From an alpha proteobacterium IMCC14465 (GTDB lineage: Bacteria; Pseudomonadota; Alphaproteobacteria; RS24), in the NCBI GenBank assembly GCA_000293845.2, contig ALYF01000006.1, positions 26,001-90,000 of the forward strand: a stretch of 64,000 nucleotides of DNA, written 5' to 3'. The stretch's first letter is position 1; each line of letters begins with the position of its first letter. Positions 48,296 to 58,627 of this stretch are shown piece by piece. The notes beneath the pieces were generated by a model. That model searched no databases, was not told the origin of the DNA, and was given only the letters and a program-made list of their open reading frames with translations. The translations under genes were made by a program, and so were the position numbers.

Positions 48296-49084
48296 ATGAC
48301 AGTCACGTCTTCAATCGCACCTTTTGCCAAATATTTTTACAATGCTGTTCAGCATCACTGTGAACAACTGACGGATTTTCTTCTGCCGCGGCGCTGCTCG
48401 GTTTGTATGGCTGAACTCGCAACCGCTCCGGCTTTATGCTCAAGCTGTTGGATGGATTTACATTTTATCAAAGCCCCAATATGTGCGCGCACCGGTGTGC
48501 CGTTGCCATTTGATTTGGGGCCACAGAGTGTGTCCCTCTCAGCCATGCGTTTTCCCCCGGCCTATGACCGTGCGCGGAGTGCGCTGATATATAATGGCAC
48601 GGCGCGTGATCTAATTCATAAATTCAAATTTCATAACCGACCTGAAATTGCCGAGCTTCTGACGCCATGGTTGCAAACATGCGGGCATGATTTGTTAAAA
48701 GATGCCGATTACCTCATCCCCGTGCCGTTACATTTGTTTCGTCTGGTCAGCCGCAGATATAATCAGTCAGCGGAATTGGCGCGCATGCTGTCGCACGCAA
48801 GCGGTGTGCCGATGCAAGCTGAATGGTTGCGGCGGGTCAAAAAGACCTCGCAACAAGTGGGGATGACACGCGATATGCGGCGCAAAAATCTCAAAGGGGC
48901 ATTTGAGGTGAAACCCAATAAGGTCGCCGCACTGGCGGGGAAGAATGTCATTCTTATTGATGATGTGATTACCACCGGTTCAACAGTGACGGCTTGTGCA
49001 AAAACGCTTCGCAAGGCTGGGGTTGCGCGCATTGATGTTCTGAGTGTGGCGCGGGTTGTCATGCATGAGAGTGTCGCGGTATAA
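48296..49084 (+). CDS. ComF-family phosphoribosyltransferase-like protein
   Basis: A 262-aa protein. The N-terminal zinc finger has C34, C37, C48, C51 (CSVCMAE...CSSCW). The PRTase domain ends VILIDDVITTGSTVTACAKTL, the PRPP-binding loop. ComF is needed for DNA uptake in transformable bacteria but is also widespread in others as GntX-like. Position between the NDUFAF5-like gene and the nitrilase matches the usual alphaproteobacterial order, except that the usual glutaredoxin gene is missing. Confidence 0.92.
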   Translation: MTVTSSIAPFAKYFYNAVQHHCEQLTDFLLPRRCSVCMAELATAPALCSSCWMDLHFIKAPICARTGVPLPFDLGPQSVSLSAMRFPPAYDRARSALIYNGTARDLIHKFKFHNRPEIAELLTPWLQTCGHDLLKDADYLIPVPLHLFRLVSRRYNQSAELARMLSHASGVPMQAEWLRRVKKTSQQVGMTRDMRRKNLKGAFEVKPNKVAALAGKNVILIDDVITTGSTVTACAKTLRKAGVARIDVLSVARVVMHESVAV

Positions 49085-49112
49085 GTCGCTAGTAACTTCA
49101 GGATAAATGAAC

Positions 49113-49937
49113 ATGAGTGAATTTCGTGTGGCATGTCTACAGACCTGCACGGGAACGACCCCCGAGGAAAATCTAACCACTTTAACGTCACGCATAAATG
49201 AGGCGGCGCGTGAAGGGGCGGATTTTATTCTAACACCTGAGACCTGCAATTTCATGCCGCTCAATAAAGACGCGCGGCGTGCGACAATGCGTGAAGAGAG
49301 CGAAGACCCTATTGTTGCAGCTCTCGCCGAACTCGCAGCTGAGTTGGAGATAACTTTACTGGCCGGCTCGGTCATTCTTGCAGGGCAAGATGGCAAATCT
49401 GTTAACCGGTCACTTTGCTTCAACGCTCAAGGCGAGATTGCGGCACGGTATGACAAAATACATCTTTTCGATGTCGCGCTGGATAATGGCGAGCGTCATA
49501 GCGAGTCGGCGCATTATGAGGCTGGGAAACAGGCTGTGATTGCTGATTTACCCTTTGGGAAATTAGGCATGACGGTTTGTTATGACGTTAGATTTCCGGC
49601 TCTCTATCGGTCACTGGCCGCGCATGACGCGGATTTTGTTTCTGTGCCTGCCGCCTTTACCCAAATGACGGGCGCGGCGCATTGGCATGTTTTACTGCGT
49701 GCGCGGGCGATAGAGACCGGGTGTTTTATTTTTGCACCAGCCCAGTCAGGAACCCATGAAAACGGGCGAAAAACTTATGGTCACAGCCTAATTATAAGCC
49801 CATGGGGGGATGTGCTGGCCGATGCGGGGCTTGAAACACACATCATCTATGCCGATATTATTACCCAGCAGGTGGATATGGCGCGGCGCCAAATACCTGC
49901 TCTGCAACATGGCAGACCTTTTGAGCCACCCGCATAA
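49113..49937 (+). CDS. Carbon-nitrogen hydrolase (Nit1-like)
   Basis: A 274-aa amidase. The catalytic triad is visible: Glu in ILTPETCNF, Lys in RYDKIHLFDV, and Cys in MTVCYDVRFPALYRSLA. Close to Nit1/deaminated-glutathione amidase. ATG 49113 is favoured because AGGA lies nine bases upstream; the ATG at 49107 is too close to it. Confidence 0.92.
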   Translation: MSEFRVACLQTCTGTTPEENLTTLTSRINEAAREGADFILTPETCNFMPLNKDARRATMREESEDPIVAALAELAAELEITLLAGSVILAGQDGKSVNRSLCFNAQGEIAARYDKIHLFDVALDNGERHSESAHYEAGKQAVIADLPFGKLGMTVCYDVRFPALYRSLAAHDADFVSVPAAFTQMTGAAHWHVLLRARAIETGCFIFAPAQSGTHENGRKTYGHSLIISPWGDVLADAGLETHIIYADIITQQVDMARRQIPALQHGRPFEPPA

Positions 49938-49950
49938 TCTTGTTAGGCAA

Positions 49951-50376
49951 ATGATTAAATACGCTCTGATATGTGACAAAGACCATGAATTCGAGTCATG
50001 GTTCCAAAATAGCCAAGCCTTTGATGATCAAGTGGCTTCCGGCGATTTATTGTGTCCTTACTGTGCTTCATCTAAAGTATCGAAATCCATAATGGCGCCT
50101 AGCCTGGCTAAAAAATCCAACACATCTCATGCGCTTACAGAAAAAGAAAAATCTGCCGAGATAATGCAGATGATGAGCCATATGCGTGAGCATGTAGAAA
50201 ATAATTTTGATTATGTCGGCGATAAATTTGCCAGTGAAGCTCGTGCCATGCATTATGGTGACTCTGAAGAAAGAGATATATACGGCGAATCTACCCTGCA
50301 AGAAGTCAAAGAACTTGTCGAAGAGGGCATTCCCGTGGCTCCTATTCCCGGCGTTCCGGATAAGTTAAAAAATTAA
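49951..50376 (+). CDS. DUF1178 family protein
   Basis: A 141-aa protein with an N-terminal zinc-ribbon-like part, IKYALICDKDHEFESWFQNSQAFD (split here) and CPYC at 35-38. The C-terminal EVKELVEEGIPVAPIPG closes the family signature. Function unknown. ATG 49951 is taken after TTAGGC; the upstream frame overlaps the Nit gene. Its position between Nit and ubiG is standard. Confidence 0.9.
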   Translation: MIKYALICDKDHEFESWFQNSQAFDDQVASGDLLCPYCASSKVSKSIMAPSLAKKSNTSHALTEKEKSAEIMQMMSHMREHVENNFDYVGDKFASEARAMHYGDSEERDIYGESTLQEVKELVEEGIPVAPIPGVPDKLKN

Positions 50377-50433
50377 TCGTTGCGTTTGTTCCGTTTTGTT
50401 TTCATCGCGTTTTGAAAATAAAGGAACTGCATC

Positions 50434-50816
50434 ATGGATTTGATGATTTCAGCCGCGCTTATTGAACTGGCGACCAGCGGGAGTCCCGTAAAGTTACAAA
50501 AAAAATTGGGGGAGAGATTGTCTATAATCTTCAAACCAATAGGGGTGTCTTAAGAGAAGACGAGCATTATGCGCCGCCCGCACTGGAAGTGAATGGCACG
50601 ATTTACCGAATGGTTGCGCCGGGCCTGACGACAGATAATTTCATCATTCAGACGGCAGATTTGATTGTGCGTCTGGATGCGGGTGTTAGTGAGGGGGATC
50701 ATTTGCTACGCGTCGTGGCGGCAACACCTCTGACCGGTGTCTCAACCTATGAGAGTGATGGGGAGGGCATTTGGCGCTCTATGAAAAATCATTTCGGTAT
50801 TGGCAACCGGAATTAA
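50434..50816 (+). pseudogene. Orphan gene with a frameshift at an A8 tract
   Basis: ATG 50434 has a good AAGGAA site. The zero frame gives only 39 residues before TAA at 50551. Eight A residues at 50498-50505 precede the break, and the -1 frame continues open from 50505 as ATT GGG GGA GAG to the stop at 50816, giving a combined product of about 127 aa (MDLMISAALIELATSG... then GGEIVYNLQTNRGVL... and GIGNRN). The heptamer A-AAA-AAA is in the register used for -1 slippage, and GGGAG lies upstream. So it may be a programmed or transcriptional slippage gene, a phase-variable gene, or a recent pseudogene. Product not recognised. Confidence 0.6.
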
Positions 50817-50906
50817 TCCCAGAGTTAATCCCAGAATTAATCCCAGAATTAATCCCAGAATTAATCCCAGAATTAATCCCAGAATTAATCCCAGAATTAA
50901 TCAAAG
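50811..50906 (+). repeat. 12-bp tandem repeat, eight units
   Basis: Consensus AATTAATCCCAG; the second unit has AG for AA at its start, and the last differs near the end. It begins inside the stop codon region of the orphan gene and includes the last codons of the convergent ubiG. In one frame it would encode PELI repeats, but the natural frames meet TAA in each unit. Confidence 0.97.
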
Positions 50907-51637
50907 TGCTTTTGAGCGAGGCCAATATAATTAACGCCAAGGTCTTTGGATAAATACCATTTCCCCGTGAGTGGCATAAAACTCATACCCGCCGTATCAA
51001 TATTATGCAGGTCATTGAGGGTGAGATAATCTGTCAATTCCTGCGGGGTGAGGAATTTATGCCAGTCATGTGTTCCCGCTGGAAGCCAGCGCAAAATATA
51101 TTCCGCCCCCAGTATCGCCAGTAAATATGACTTTGCCGTGCGGTTGAGAGTTGCATAAAACATGAGACCGCCAGGCTTGACGAGTTGACTGCATGATTTC
51201 ATGAAAAGTCCGACATCGCCGACATGCTCAACAACTTCCATATTCAGAACGACGTCAAAAGTCTTGCCGGATTTAACAAGTTCTTCAGATGAAATGACCT
51301 CGTAATTAATATCAAGGCCTTCTTGTTCGGCGTGCAGACGGGCGACATTGATATTTGCCTCGGTGACGTCAATGCCTGTGACCGAAGCGCCAAGCCGGGT
51401 GAGGGGTTCGCAAAGGAGACCTCCGCCACAGCCAATATCTAGAATATTGATCCCCTTAAGGCTATCCGGCGCACTTCTCAGCCTGTTAAATTGGGCGCAA
51501 ATATGGGTGATGATATAGTCAAGCCGTGTCGGGTTAAATTTGTGCAGGGGTTTGAATTTCCCATCCGGGCTCCACCATTCCGCAGCCATGGCTTCAAATT
51601 TGGCGACTTCTTCAGGATTTATCGTTGACGCATTCAT
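50897..51637 (-). CDS. ubiG: 3-demethylubiquinol 3-O-methyltransferase
   Basis: A 246-aa SAM-dependent methyltransferase for both O-methylation steps of ubiquinone synthesis. Motif I LDIGCGGGLLCEPLTRLGASVTGID is followed by the typical NMEVVEHVGD and PGGLMFYATLNRT. N-terminal FEAMAAEWWSPDGKFKPLHKFNPTRLDYI matches UbiG. Its last codons lie in the 12-bp repeat. Divergent from lysC, as usual. Confidence 0.97.
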   Translation of the reverse strand: MNASTINPEEVAKFEAMAAEWWSPDGKFKPLHKFNPTRLDYIITHICAQFNRLRSAPDSLKGINILDIGCGGGLLCEPLTRLGASVTGIDVTEANINVARLHAEQEGLDINYEVISSEELVKSGKTFDVVLNMEVVEHVGDVGLFMKSCSQLVKPGGLMFYATLNRTAKSYLLAILGAEYILRWLPAGTHDWHKFLTPQELTDYLTLNDLHNIDTAGMSFMPLTGKWYLSKDLGVNYIGLAQKHFD

Positions 51638-51815
51638 GACGGGTTAAACCTCAAAATTTACATGAGTTTAATCTTACAGATAGTAGGCACTTGCACCAAT
51701 AGGCTTTTTTCGTGTAAGCATGCCGCACCTGCGACATTTTAAACACTTCATAGGCCAATGAAGACTTTAAATCGCTCACGCGGTGATGTGGCAGTTTAAA
51801 TTGAGGATGAAGATT

Positions 51816-53084
51816 ATGGCGCGTATCGTCATGAAATTTGGTGGCACGTCTGTTGGTGACATTGAGCGCATCAATAATGTGGCTGCCCATGTGAAAGAAG
51901 AATATGACGCTGGCAATGAGGTTGCGGTGGTTGTTTCCGCGATGTCTGGTGAAACCAATCGTTTGGTGTCGCTGTGCCGCGATATTTCTGCTTTCCATGA
52001 TGCGCGTGAATATGATGTGGTTGTTTCTGCGGGTGAGCAGGTGAGTGTCGGGCTTTTGGCGATGGCGCTGAACAAAATTGATGTTCCGGCACGGTCATGG
52101 CTGGGCTGGCAATTCCCGATTATGACCTCCTCGGTTCACGGATCTGCGCGGATACAAGATATTGATACTCAGTCGCTTGAGGCCCAATTTGCGGATGGGC
52201 GGGTTGCCGTGATAGCTGGATTTCAAGGGCTTTCACCCGAGAACAGAATTACGACTTTGGGGCGGGGCGGTTCTGATACCTCTGCGGTTGCGGTGGCTGC
52301 TGCGTTGCATGCCGATAGATGCGATATCTATACTGATGTTGATGGGGTTTATACAACTGACCCGCGACTTGTGCCTGATGCACGGCGTTTGAAAAAAATA
52401 AGTTATGAGGAGATGCTGGAAATGGCATCTTTAGGCTCAAAAGTGCTTCAGACACGTTCTGTCGAACTGGCCATGGCGCATAAGGTCAAATTGCAGGTGC
52501 GCTCAAGTTTTGATGACCCGGCCAAGAAGAAAGAAGTTTCTGAGGACGGTATTGCAGGTACAATGGTCTGCAGTGAGGAAGAAATTATGGAACAGGAAAT
52601 TGTAAGCGGCATTGCCTATTCAAAAGATGAGGCGAAAATCACCTTGCGGCGCGTGGCTGACCAACCCGGAACGGCGGCGGCGATTTTTGGTCCGTTGGCG
52701 GATGCGGCGATTAATGTGGATATGATTGTTCAGAATATTTCTGCTGATGGCGGGCATACGGATATGACATTCACTGTCCCGAATGATGATTTGCCGCGCG
52801 CCCAGCAAGTGATTGAGTCAATGCAGGACACGATCGGTTTTGCGGAAGTCGAGAGCACAAGCGGTCTTGCGAAGATATCTATTGTGGGTGTCGGGATGCG
52901 AAGCCATGCAGGTGTTGCCCAGAAAATGTTTACCGAATTGGCGGATAAGAGCATCAATATTCAGGTGATTTCTACATCTGAAATCAAAATCAGTGTGCTT
53001 GTTGATGCGGATTATACTGAACTTGGTGTGCGGGCTTTGCATGCCGCTTTTAATCTGGATGGTGGTGATGAGGGTGCAGGATAA
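51816..53084 (+). CDS. lysC: Aspartate kinase
   Basis: A 422-aa kinase that phosphorylates aspartate, the entry to lysine, threonine and methionine. The start [19 protein letters not shown] carries the kinase signature. [16 protein letters not shown] and [13 protein letters not shown] are in the core. Two C-terminal ACT domains (with [25 protein letters not shown] read in parts) allow feedback control. ATG 51816 has GAGGATGAAG upstream; the longer frame is not used. Confidence 0.96.
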   Translation: MARIVMKFGGTSVGDIERINNVAAHVKEEYDAGNEVAVVVSAMSGETNRLVSLCRDISAFHDAREYDVVVSAGEQVSVGLLAMALNKIDVPARSWLGWQFPIMTSSVHGSARIQDIDTQSLEAQFADGRVAVIAGFQGLSPENRITTLGRGGSDTSAVAVAAALHADRCDIYTDVDGVYTTDPRLVPDARRLKKISYEEMLEMASLGSKVLQTRSVELAMAHKVKLQVRSSFDDPAKKKEVSEDGIAGTMVCSEEEIMEQEIVSGIAYSKDEAKITLRRVADQPGTAAAIFGPLADAAINVDMIVQNISADGGHTDMTFTVPNDDLPRAQQVIESMQDTIGFAEVESTSGLAKISIVGVGMRSHAGVAQKMFTELADKSINIQVISTSEIKISVLVDADYTELGVRALHAAFNLDGGDEGAG

Positions 53085-53111
53085 TGCCTTTTTACCATCG
53101 GGAGGGTTAAC

Positions 53112-55361
53112 ATGCCTCTAACGATGGAGGGACCAAGGGTATTATTGCGCCGTCTGAGGCAGGTCATGGCTGACCGCGCTGATCGTCAGACGCGCCTCGA
53201 TAAAATCGTCGAATTGATTGCCACCAGCATGAACACAGCCGTGTGTTCCGTCTATTTGAAACGCGATGTCGATACGCTGGAACTCTGTGCTACCGAAGGT
53301 TTGAACCCGTCTTCCGTTCATAAAACAACGTTGAAAGTGGGACAGGGTCTTGTCGGTGATGTGGCCTTACATGCCCGACCTTTAAATTTGGCAGAGGCGA
53401 AGTCTCACCCACGATTTGTGTATCGCCCGGAAACAGGTGAGGAGGCATTTCAGTCTTTTGTCGGTGTGCCTATTCTCAGTGGCGGTACGGTCATTGGTGT
53501 TCTGGTTGTTCAAAATACAAGCCATCGTTCATTTGTTGATGAAGAGATTGAGGCGTTGCAAACCGTTGCCATGGTGTTGTCTGAAATGCTGGCAGCTGAG
53601 GGGCAGTTCCGCGCCGTTGATGAGAATCCGACTGGCCCGTCGCGTCTGGTTGGCTATGCGCTGACCGAAGGGCTGGCAATTGGTCAGGTTGTTATGCATG
53701 AACCGCGTGTTGCGGTTGAAAGTCTGATTGCCGAAGATTTGGATGTCGAATTCTCACGGCTTGAGGCGGGGATTTATGAATTACGCCGTGCTGTCGATGA
53801 AATGCTGCGCACAGAAGATGTTTCGCATGCGGGTGACCATCTTGATGTGTTGGAAACCTATCGGATGTTTGCCAATGATGAGGGTTGGTTTACTCGAATG
53901 CGCGAAGCGGTGCGCACGGGTCTGACGGCTGAGGCGGCAGTGGAACGGGTTCAAAATGATATTCGTGCGCGCTTAACCGGACAGCGCGATGTTTATTTAC
54001 AGGAACGCCTGCATGATTTTGAAGACCTGTCCAATCGCCTCTTGCGGGTGTTGGTTGGTAAAACGCTGACGGCGAGTGCTGAGAAACTGCCCAAAGATGC
54101 CATTCTTGTAGCGCGGAATATGGGACCGGCGGAGTTGCTGGATTATGAGCGGCAAAATCTGCGTGGGCTGGTCATAGAAGAAGGCACAGCGAGCGCGCAT
54201 GTTTCGATTGTTGCCCGCGCGCTCGGCATTCCGACGATTGGACGAATTGTTAATATTGTGAATCTTGTGACGGACGGGCAGTCGATTGTGGTCGATGCCG
54301 ATGCAGGGATCTGTTATCTCAACCCATCCGCCGATGTGCTGGATTCTTATAATGAACGCACCAAGCTGATGGCGCGGCGGCAAAAGCAATATGCGCGGCT
54401 CAAAAAACAACCAGCAATTACGAGAGACGGGACAAAAATTGACCTTGCTGTCAATGCAGGGCTTGTTGTTGATGTCAATAATATGATTGATAGTGGTGCG
54501 GAGGGGATTGGTCTTTTTCGTACAGAATTACAATTCATGATTTCGGCTAAGCTCCCCAAAACCAAAGAGCAAACAGCTTTTTACAGCCGCGTAATGGATA
54601 TGGTGGATGGCCATCCGATTGTTTTTAGAACCCTAGATATTGGCGGTGATAAGGTGCTGCCCTATATGCGCCAGATGCAGGAGGAAAACCCTGCCATGGG
54701 GTGGCGCGCTATTCGAATTGCGCTTGATCGCCCGGGGCTTTTACGCATTCAAATCAGAGCGCTACTCAATGCGGCTCAAGGCAGAGATTTGCAAATTATG
54801 TTTCCCATGATTGCCGTCGTAGATGAGTTTTTAGCAGCGCGGGAAATTCTGGACAAAGAATTGGCGCGCTTGAAAAAGTTAGGTCAGAAAGCGCCAGAGT
54901 CTTTGAAAGTTGGCGCCATGCTGGAAGTGCCGTCACTTGTTTGGCAACTGGATGAGTTGCTGCCGCATCTTGATTTTGTCAGCGTTGGCACCAATGATCT
55001 ATTGCAATTTTTCTTTGCCAGTGACCGAGGCAATCCTAGGGTTGGAGAGCGGTATGATTTATTCAGTTCCGCCCCGCTTGCTATGATGCAGCATATCGCC
55101 GATACGTGTAAGCGCCACGACAAGCTGGCAACAATTTGTGGTGAGTATGGTGGGCGTCCATTGGAGGCGATGGCTTTGCTTGGGCTGGGCTTTTCAAAAT
55201 TATCCGTTCCACCAACATCTGTTGGTCCGGTGAAAAGAATGATAAGGTCATTAAATCTCAAGAAACTGCAAGACTTGATGAAGAATCCGCCGCCGCATAT
55301 TACGCTCGACTCTCGCGAAGGATTTGAAAACCTTGCAGAATTTTTAAGAGTTAAGCTTTAA
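53112..55361 (+). CDS. ptsP: PTS-Ntr enzyme I (phosphoenolpyruvate-protein phosphotransferase)
   Basis: A 749-aa regulatory enzyme I. The N-terminal GAF domain is at about residues 25-165. The phosphohistidine region GTASAHVSIVARALGIPTIGR places the active His at 363. The C-terminal PEP-binding domain has FRTLDIGGDKVLPYM, TNDLLQFFFASDR and the catalytic Cys in ATICGEYGGRP. It phosphorylates NPr/EIIA-Ntr and so connects nitrogen and potassium control. Follows lysC as usual. Confidence 0.97.
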   Translation: MPLTMEGPRVLLRRLRQVMADRADRQTRLDKIVELIATSMNTAVCSVYLKRDVDTLELCATEGLNPSSVHKTTLKVGQGLVGDVALHARPLNLAEAKSHPRFVYRPETGEEAFQSFVGVPILSGGTVIGVLVVQNTSHRSFVDEEIEALQTVAMVLSEMLAAEGQFRAVDENPTGPSRLVGYALTEGLAIGQVVMHEPRVAVESLIAEDLDVEFSRLEAGIYELRRAVDEMLRTEDVSHAGDHLDVLETYRMFANDEGWFTRMREAVRTGLTAEAAVERVQNDIRARLTGQRDVYLQERLHDFEDLSNRLLRVLVGKTLTASAEKLPKDAILVARNMGPAELLDYERQNLRGLVIEEGTASAHVSIVARALGIPTIGRIVNIVNLVTDGQSIVVDADAGICYLNPSADVLDSYNERTKLMARRQKQYARLKKQPAITRDGTKIDLAVNAGLVVDVNNMIDSGAEGIGLFRTELQFMISAKLPKTKEQTAFYSRVMDMVDGHPIVFRTLDIGGDKVLPYMRQMQEENPAMGWRAIRIALDRPGLLRIQIRALLNAAQGRDLQIMFPMIAVVDEFLAAREILDKELARLKKLGQKAPESLKVGAMLEVPSLVWQLDELLPHLDFVSVGTNDLLQFFFASDRGNPRVGERYDLFSSAPLAMMQHIADTCKRHDKLATICGEYGGRPLEAMALLGLGFSKLSVPPTSVGPVKRMIRSLNLKKLQDLMKNPPPHITLDSREGFENLAEFLRVKL

Positions 55362-55443
55362 GATTTGTAACAGTTCGATTTTAAGCGTTTGCATTTACCA
55401 CGCAGCAAGATTTATAATAATATGCAAGGTAGGGCTTTAAGCC

Positions 55444-56412
55444 ATGTCAGATGATTTAAAAAATAAATCGGTGGGTTCGCTTTTGCGTCAGGCTCGGCTT
55501 GCGCAAAAAGGAAAGCTGCCGGAGATATCGGAAAATCTTCGTATTAGCCATGAGCATCTCAAGGCATTAGAGGATGACGATATGAGTGGCCTGCCTGGTC
55601 AGGCCTATGCCGTTGGATTTATCAGAAGTTATGCTGACCATCTTGGGCTGGATGCCGATATGCTGATTGCGCAGTATAAAAGTCAAGGTGCTGGGGACAG
55701 TAAAGGTCTTGATTTTCCTGTTACGGAAGAAGATTACGAATTACCGAGTTTTGTTCTCGTTTCCGGTTTAATTGTGGTGTCTGCCATCGCCTATCTTTTT
55801 TGGGCTTTTCTGATTGATGCAGAAGAAATTGTGATGGATAAGGCAAATTCCATCAGTAGCGTTGAAGAGACGGTGGACAGCGAGTCGGCCTTGGCAACAT
55901 CCGACGGAAGTCCCGGAACCGGCGCAATGACCGGCTTGATGAATAGACCGCTTATGAATGACGAAGCTTTGCCAGATGAAACAGCTTCTCAAGCGTCAGA
56001 CCGCGTGTCTCAACAAGAAATTGTAATTGAACAAAAAATTGTGGTGGCGCCCGAAGCAGAGACCATGCCCAAAAAGGCTTTCAATATGGGTGCTGTAAAT
56101 AAAGCGGCGGATTTGGTTGTGGATATGAAGCCTTTACCGGAAATTGCGGCAACACCGCTTTATCTTCGCGGTCTTGGGCAAACTTGGCTGAGAGTTACGG
56201 ATGACGCCGGTAAGGTGCTTTACTCCAGCATCATTCTTAAAGGTGAGACTTTCGAACTGCCGTTAGAAGGTGGTTTTCGTGTTGATACATTTGATGCCGG
56301 TAAGCTTGAATATGTATATGGAGACAAGACCGGTTCCCGCCTCGGGCAGGATGGAGAAAATTTGCGCGGTAGAGCAATTTCCGTTAAGAGCATTCTAGAC
56401 AGCATTCAATAG
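55444..56412 (+). CDS. RodZ-like helix-turn-helix membrane protein
   Basis: A 322-aa protein. The N-terminal Xre-type HTH (VGSLLRQARLAQKGKLPEISENLRISHEHLKALE read in parts) is followed by a single transmembrane helix near residue 100-120 (LVSGLIVVSAIAYLFWAFLI). The periplasmic DUF4115-like C-terminal domain has LGQTWLRVTDDAGKVLYSSIILKGET. The layout is that of RodZ, which links MreB to the membrane in cell shape; no other shape gene is adjacent, so the name is by architecture. Confidence 0.9.
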   Translation: MSDDLKNKSVGSLLRQARLAQKGKLPEISENLRISHEHLKALEDDDMSGLPGQAYAVGFIRSYADHLGLDADMLIAQYKSQGAGDSKGLDFPVTEEDYELPSFVLVSGLIVVSAIAYLFWAFLIDAEEIVMDKANSISSVEETVDSESALATSDGSPGTGAMTGLMNRPLMNDEALPDETASQASDRVSQQEIVIEQKIVVAPEAETMPKKAFNMGAVNKAADLVVDMKPLPEIAATPLYLRGLGQTWLRVTDDAGKVLYSSIILKGETFELPLEGGFRVDTFDAGKLEYVYGDKTGSRLGQDGENLRGRAISVKSILDSIQ

Positions 56413-56421
56413 GCAGTTTTT

Positions 56422-57543
56422 ATGAGTTTACGTCCGTGGCGAGATATAGACCGACGTGTGTCACGTCAGATACATGTAGGCTCGGTTCCGGTGGGCGGTG
56501 ATGCCCCTATTTCTGTTCAATCCATGACCAACACTGTGACAGCAGATGTGCAGGCCACCATCAACCAGATTAGAGAGCTTGAAGAAGCTGGCGCAGATAT
56601 TGTCCGCGTTTCCTGTCCTGATGAAGCATCCTCAGCAGCGTTAAAAGATATTGTGAAGGCTGTTAAAGTCCCGATTGTCGCTGATATTCATTTTCACCAT
56701 GCCCGCGCGATTGAAGCCGCAGAGGCGGGCGCGGCATGCTTGCGGATTAATCCGGGAAATATTGGCAATGCCGATAGGGTGCGCGATGTCATCCAAGCTG
56801 CGAAAGATAATGGTTGCTCCATGCGTATTGGCGTTAATGCAGGATCACTCGAGAAGCATTTGCTGGAACGCTATGGCGAGCCTTGCCCTGAGGCGATGGT
56901 GGAAAGCGCACTCGACCATGTACGGATTTTGCAAGACCATGATTATCACGACTATAAAATCAGTGTGAAGGCGTCTGATGTTTTCTTGTCGGTTGCGGCC
57001 TACCAACAACTTGCTGAGGCCGTTGATTGCCCATTGCATATCGGTATTACCGAGGCAGGGGGCTATACTTCCGGTACGGTGAAGTCATCTATTGGGCTTG
57101 GTTCTTTATTATGGGCAGGTATTGGTGACACGCTGAGGGTCTCACTTTCTTCTGATCCGGTTGATGAGGTGAAAGTCGGCTTTGAAATGCTCAAATCATT
57201 GGGTCTAAGGCATAGAGGCGTGACGATAATTTCATGCCCGTCTTGTGCGCGGCAGGGTTTTGATGTGATTAAAACCGTCCAGACCCTTGAGGAGAGGCTG
57301 GCGCATGTGTCGGAACCGATAACGCTGTCTATTATTGGCTGTGTCGTGAATGGGCCGGGTGAAGCGCGCGAGACGGATGTTGGCTTTACTGGCGGCGGCG
57401 CCGGTGCGGGCATGGTTTATGTTGCTGGTCGTCCCGATCATAAAATGTCGAATGAAGAAATGGTTGACCATCTGGTCGGTCTGGTTGAAAACCAAGCTCA
57501 GAAGATGCGTGACAATCAGCCTGAAAATAATAATGAGATTTAA
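56422..57543 (+). CDS. ispG: 4-hydroxy-3-methylbut-2-en-1-yl diphosphate synthase (IspG/GcpE)
   Basis: A 373-aa [4Fe-4S] enzyme of the non-mevalonate isoprenoid pathway. The TIM-barrel part has [30 protein letters not shown] (in parts). The cluster ligands are in [12 protein letters not shown] and [18 protein letters not shown] 56422 is ten bases after the RodZ-like stop. Supplies isoprenoids for ubiquinone, matching the other Coq genes. Confidence 0.97.
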   Translation: MSLRPWRDIDRRVSRQIHVGSVPVGGDAPISVQSMTNTVTADVQATINQIRELEEAGADIVRVSCPDEASSAALKDIVKAVKVPIVADIHFHHARAIEAAEAGAACLRINPGNIGNADRVRDVIQAAKDNGCSMRIGVNAGSLEKHLLERYGEPCPEAMVESALDHVRILQDHDYHDYKISVKASDVFLSVAAYQQLAEAVDCPLHIGITEAGGYTSGTVKSSIGLGSLLWAGIGDTLRVSLSSDPVDEVKVGFEMLKSLGLRHRGVTIISCPSCARQGFDVIKTVQTLEERLAHVSEPITLSIIGCVVNGPGEARETDVGFTGGGAGAGMVYVAGRPDHKMSNEEMVDHLVGLVENQAQKMRDNQPENNNEI

Positions 57544-57545
57544 TC

Positions 57546-58613
57546 ATGTTACCTGAAGATCGCCTGGATGCTATTTTGGCTCGCGCTGAAAGCCTACAGG
57601 AAAAAATGAATGGTGAATTGCCACCACAGGAATTCGTAACCCTGTCTAAGGAATATGCGCGCCTTGAGCCTGTCGTCGCGGCGGTGACTCAGTATCGCAA
57701 ATTGATTGATGAAATTAATGATTTGAAATCAATCATTGACGGTAATGATGATGAAATGAAGGAGCTTGCTGAAGCTGAGCTTCCCGAATTGGAAGAAAAA
57801 CTGCCCGCCGCACAAAACGACCTCGAAATCATGCTTCTCCCCAAGGATGAAGCAGATGATATGAATGTCATTTTGGAAGTCCGTGCCGGTACGGGCGGGG
57901 ATGAGGCGGCGTTATTTGCCGGTAATTTGTTTCGAATGTATTGCCGTCATGCCGAGCTGAATGGCTATAAGGTTGAAATTCTTGGCGCATCCGATGGTGA
58001 AATTGGCGGCTATAAAGAAGTTGTTGCTGCCATAAGAGGTGACTCAGTTTTTGCGCGTCTCAAATTTGAAAGCGGCGTTCACCGTGTCCAACGTGTGCCG
58101 GAAACCGAAAGCAGCGGGCGGATTCATACTTCTGCTGCGACGGTTGCTGTTTTACCTGAGCCTGAAGAAGTCGATGTTCAGATAGAAGAAAAAGATTTAC
58201 GGGTGGATGTGTTTAGGGCTTCGGGCCCAGGGGGGCAGTCGGTGAACACCACCGATAGCGCTGTGCGGATAACGCATTTACCCACGGGTATTGTGGTGAG
58301 CCAGCAGGATGAGAAATCCCAGCATAAAAACAGGGCAAAGGCTATGCAGGTCTTACGCGCCCGTCTTTTTGAAGCTGAAAGAGACCGACTGGATAGTGAG
58401 CGCTCGGCAGATCGGCGTTCCCAAGTCGGCTCGGGTGATCGCTCGGAACGTATTCGGACCTATAATTACCCGCAGGGACGTGTGACTGATCACCGTATTA
58501 ATCTGACATTGCATAAGCTTGAAAAAATTGTTGCTGGCGATAGCCTTGATGAAGTGATTGATGCGCTTCTGGCGGAAGATCAGTCTAGACAGCTTGCCGC
58601 GACAACAGATTAA
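57546..58613 (+). CDS. prfA: Peptide chain release factor 1
   Basis: A 355-aa class I release factor for UAA and UAG. The GGQ motif is in [20 protein letters not shown]. The PxT-type codon-recognition region lies before it, near residue 180. Two bases after ispG. Note that the amber codon in the TonB receptor would be read by this factor. Confidence 0.97.
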   Translation: MLPEDRLDAILARAESLQEKMNGELPPQEFVTLSKEYARLEPVVAAVTQYRKLIDEINDLKSIIDGNDDEMKELAEAELPELEEKLPAAQNDLEIMLLPKDEADDMNVILEVRAGTGGDEAALFAGNLFRMYCRHAELNGYKVEILGASDGEIGGYKEVVAAIRGDSVFARLKFESGVHRVQRVPETESSGRIHTSAATVAVLPEPEEVDVQIEEKDLRVDVFRASGPGGQSVNTTDSAVRITHLPTGIVVSQQDEKSQHKNRAKAMQVLRARLFEAERDRLDSERSADRRSQVGSGDRSERIRTYNYPQGRVTDHRINLTLHKLEKIVAGDSLDEVIDALLAEDQSRQLAATTD

Positions 58614-58627
58614 ACCAGAAGCTGATT

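Noticed and set aside
50811..50906. Repeat array considered as CRISPR
   Set aside because: Units are 12 bp, contiguous and without spacers; no cas genes.
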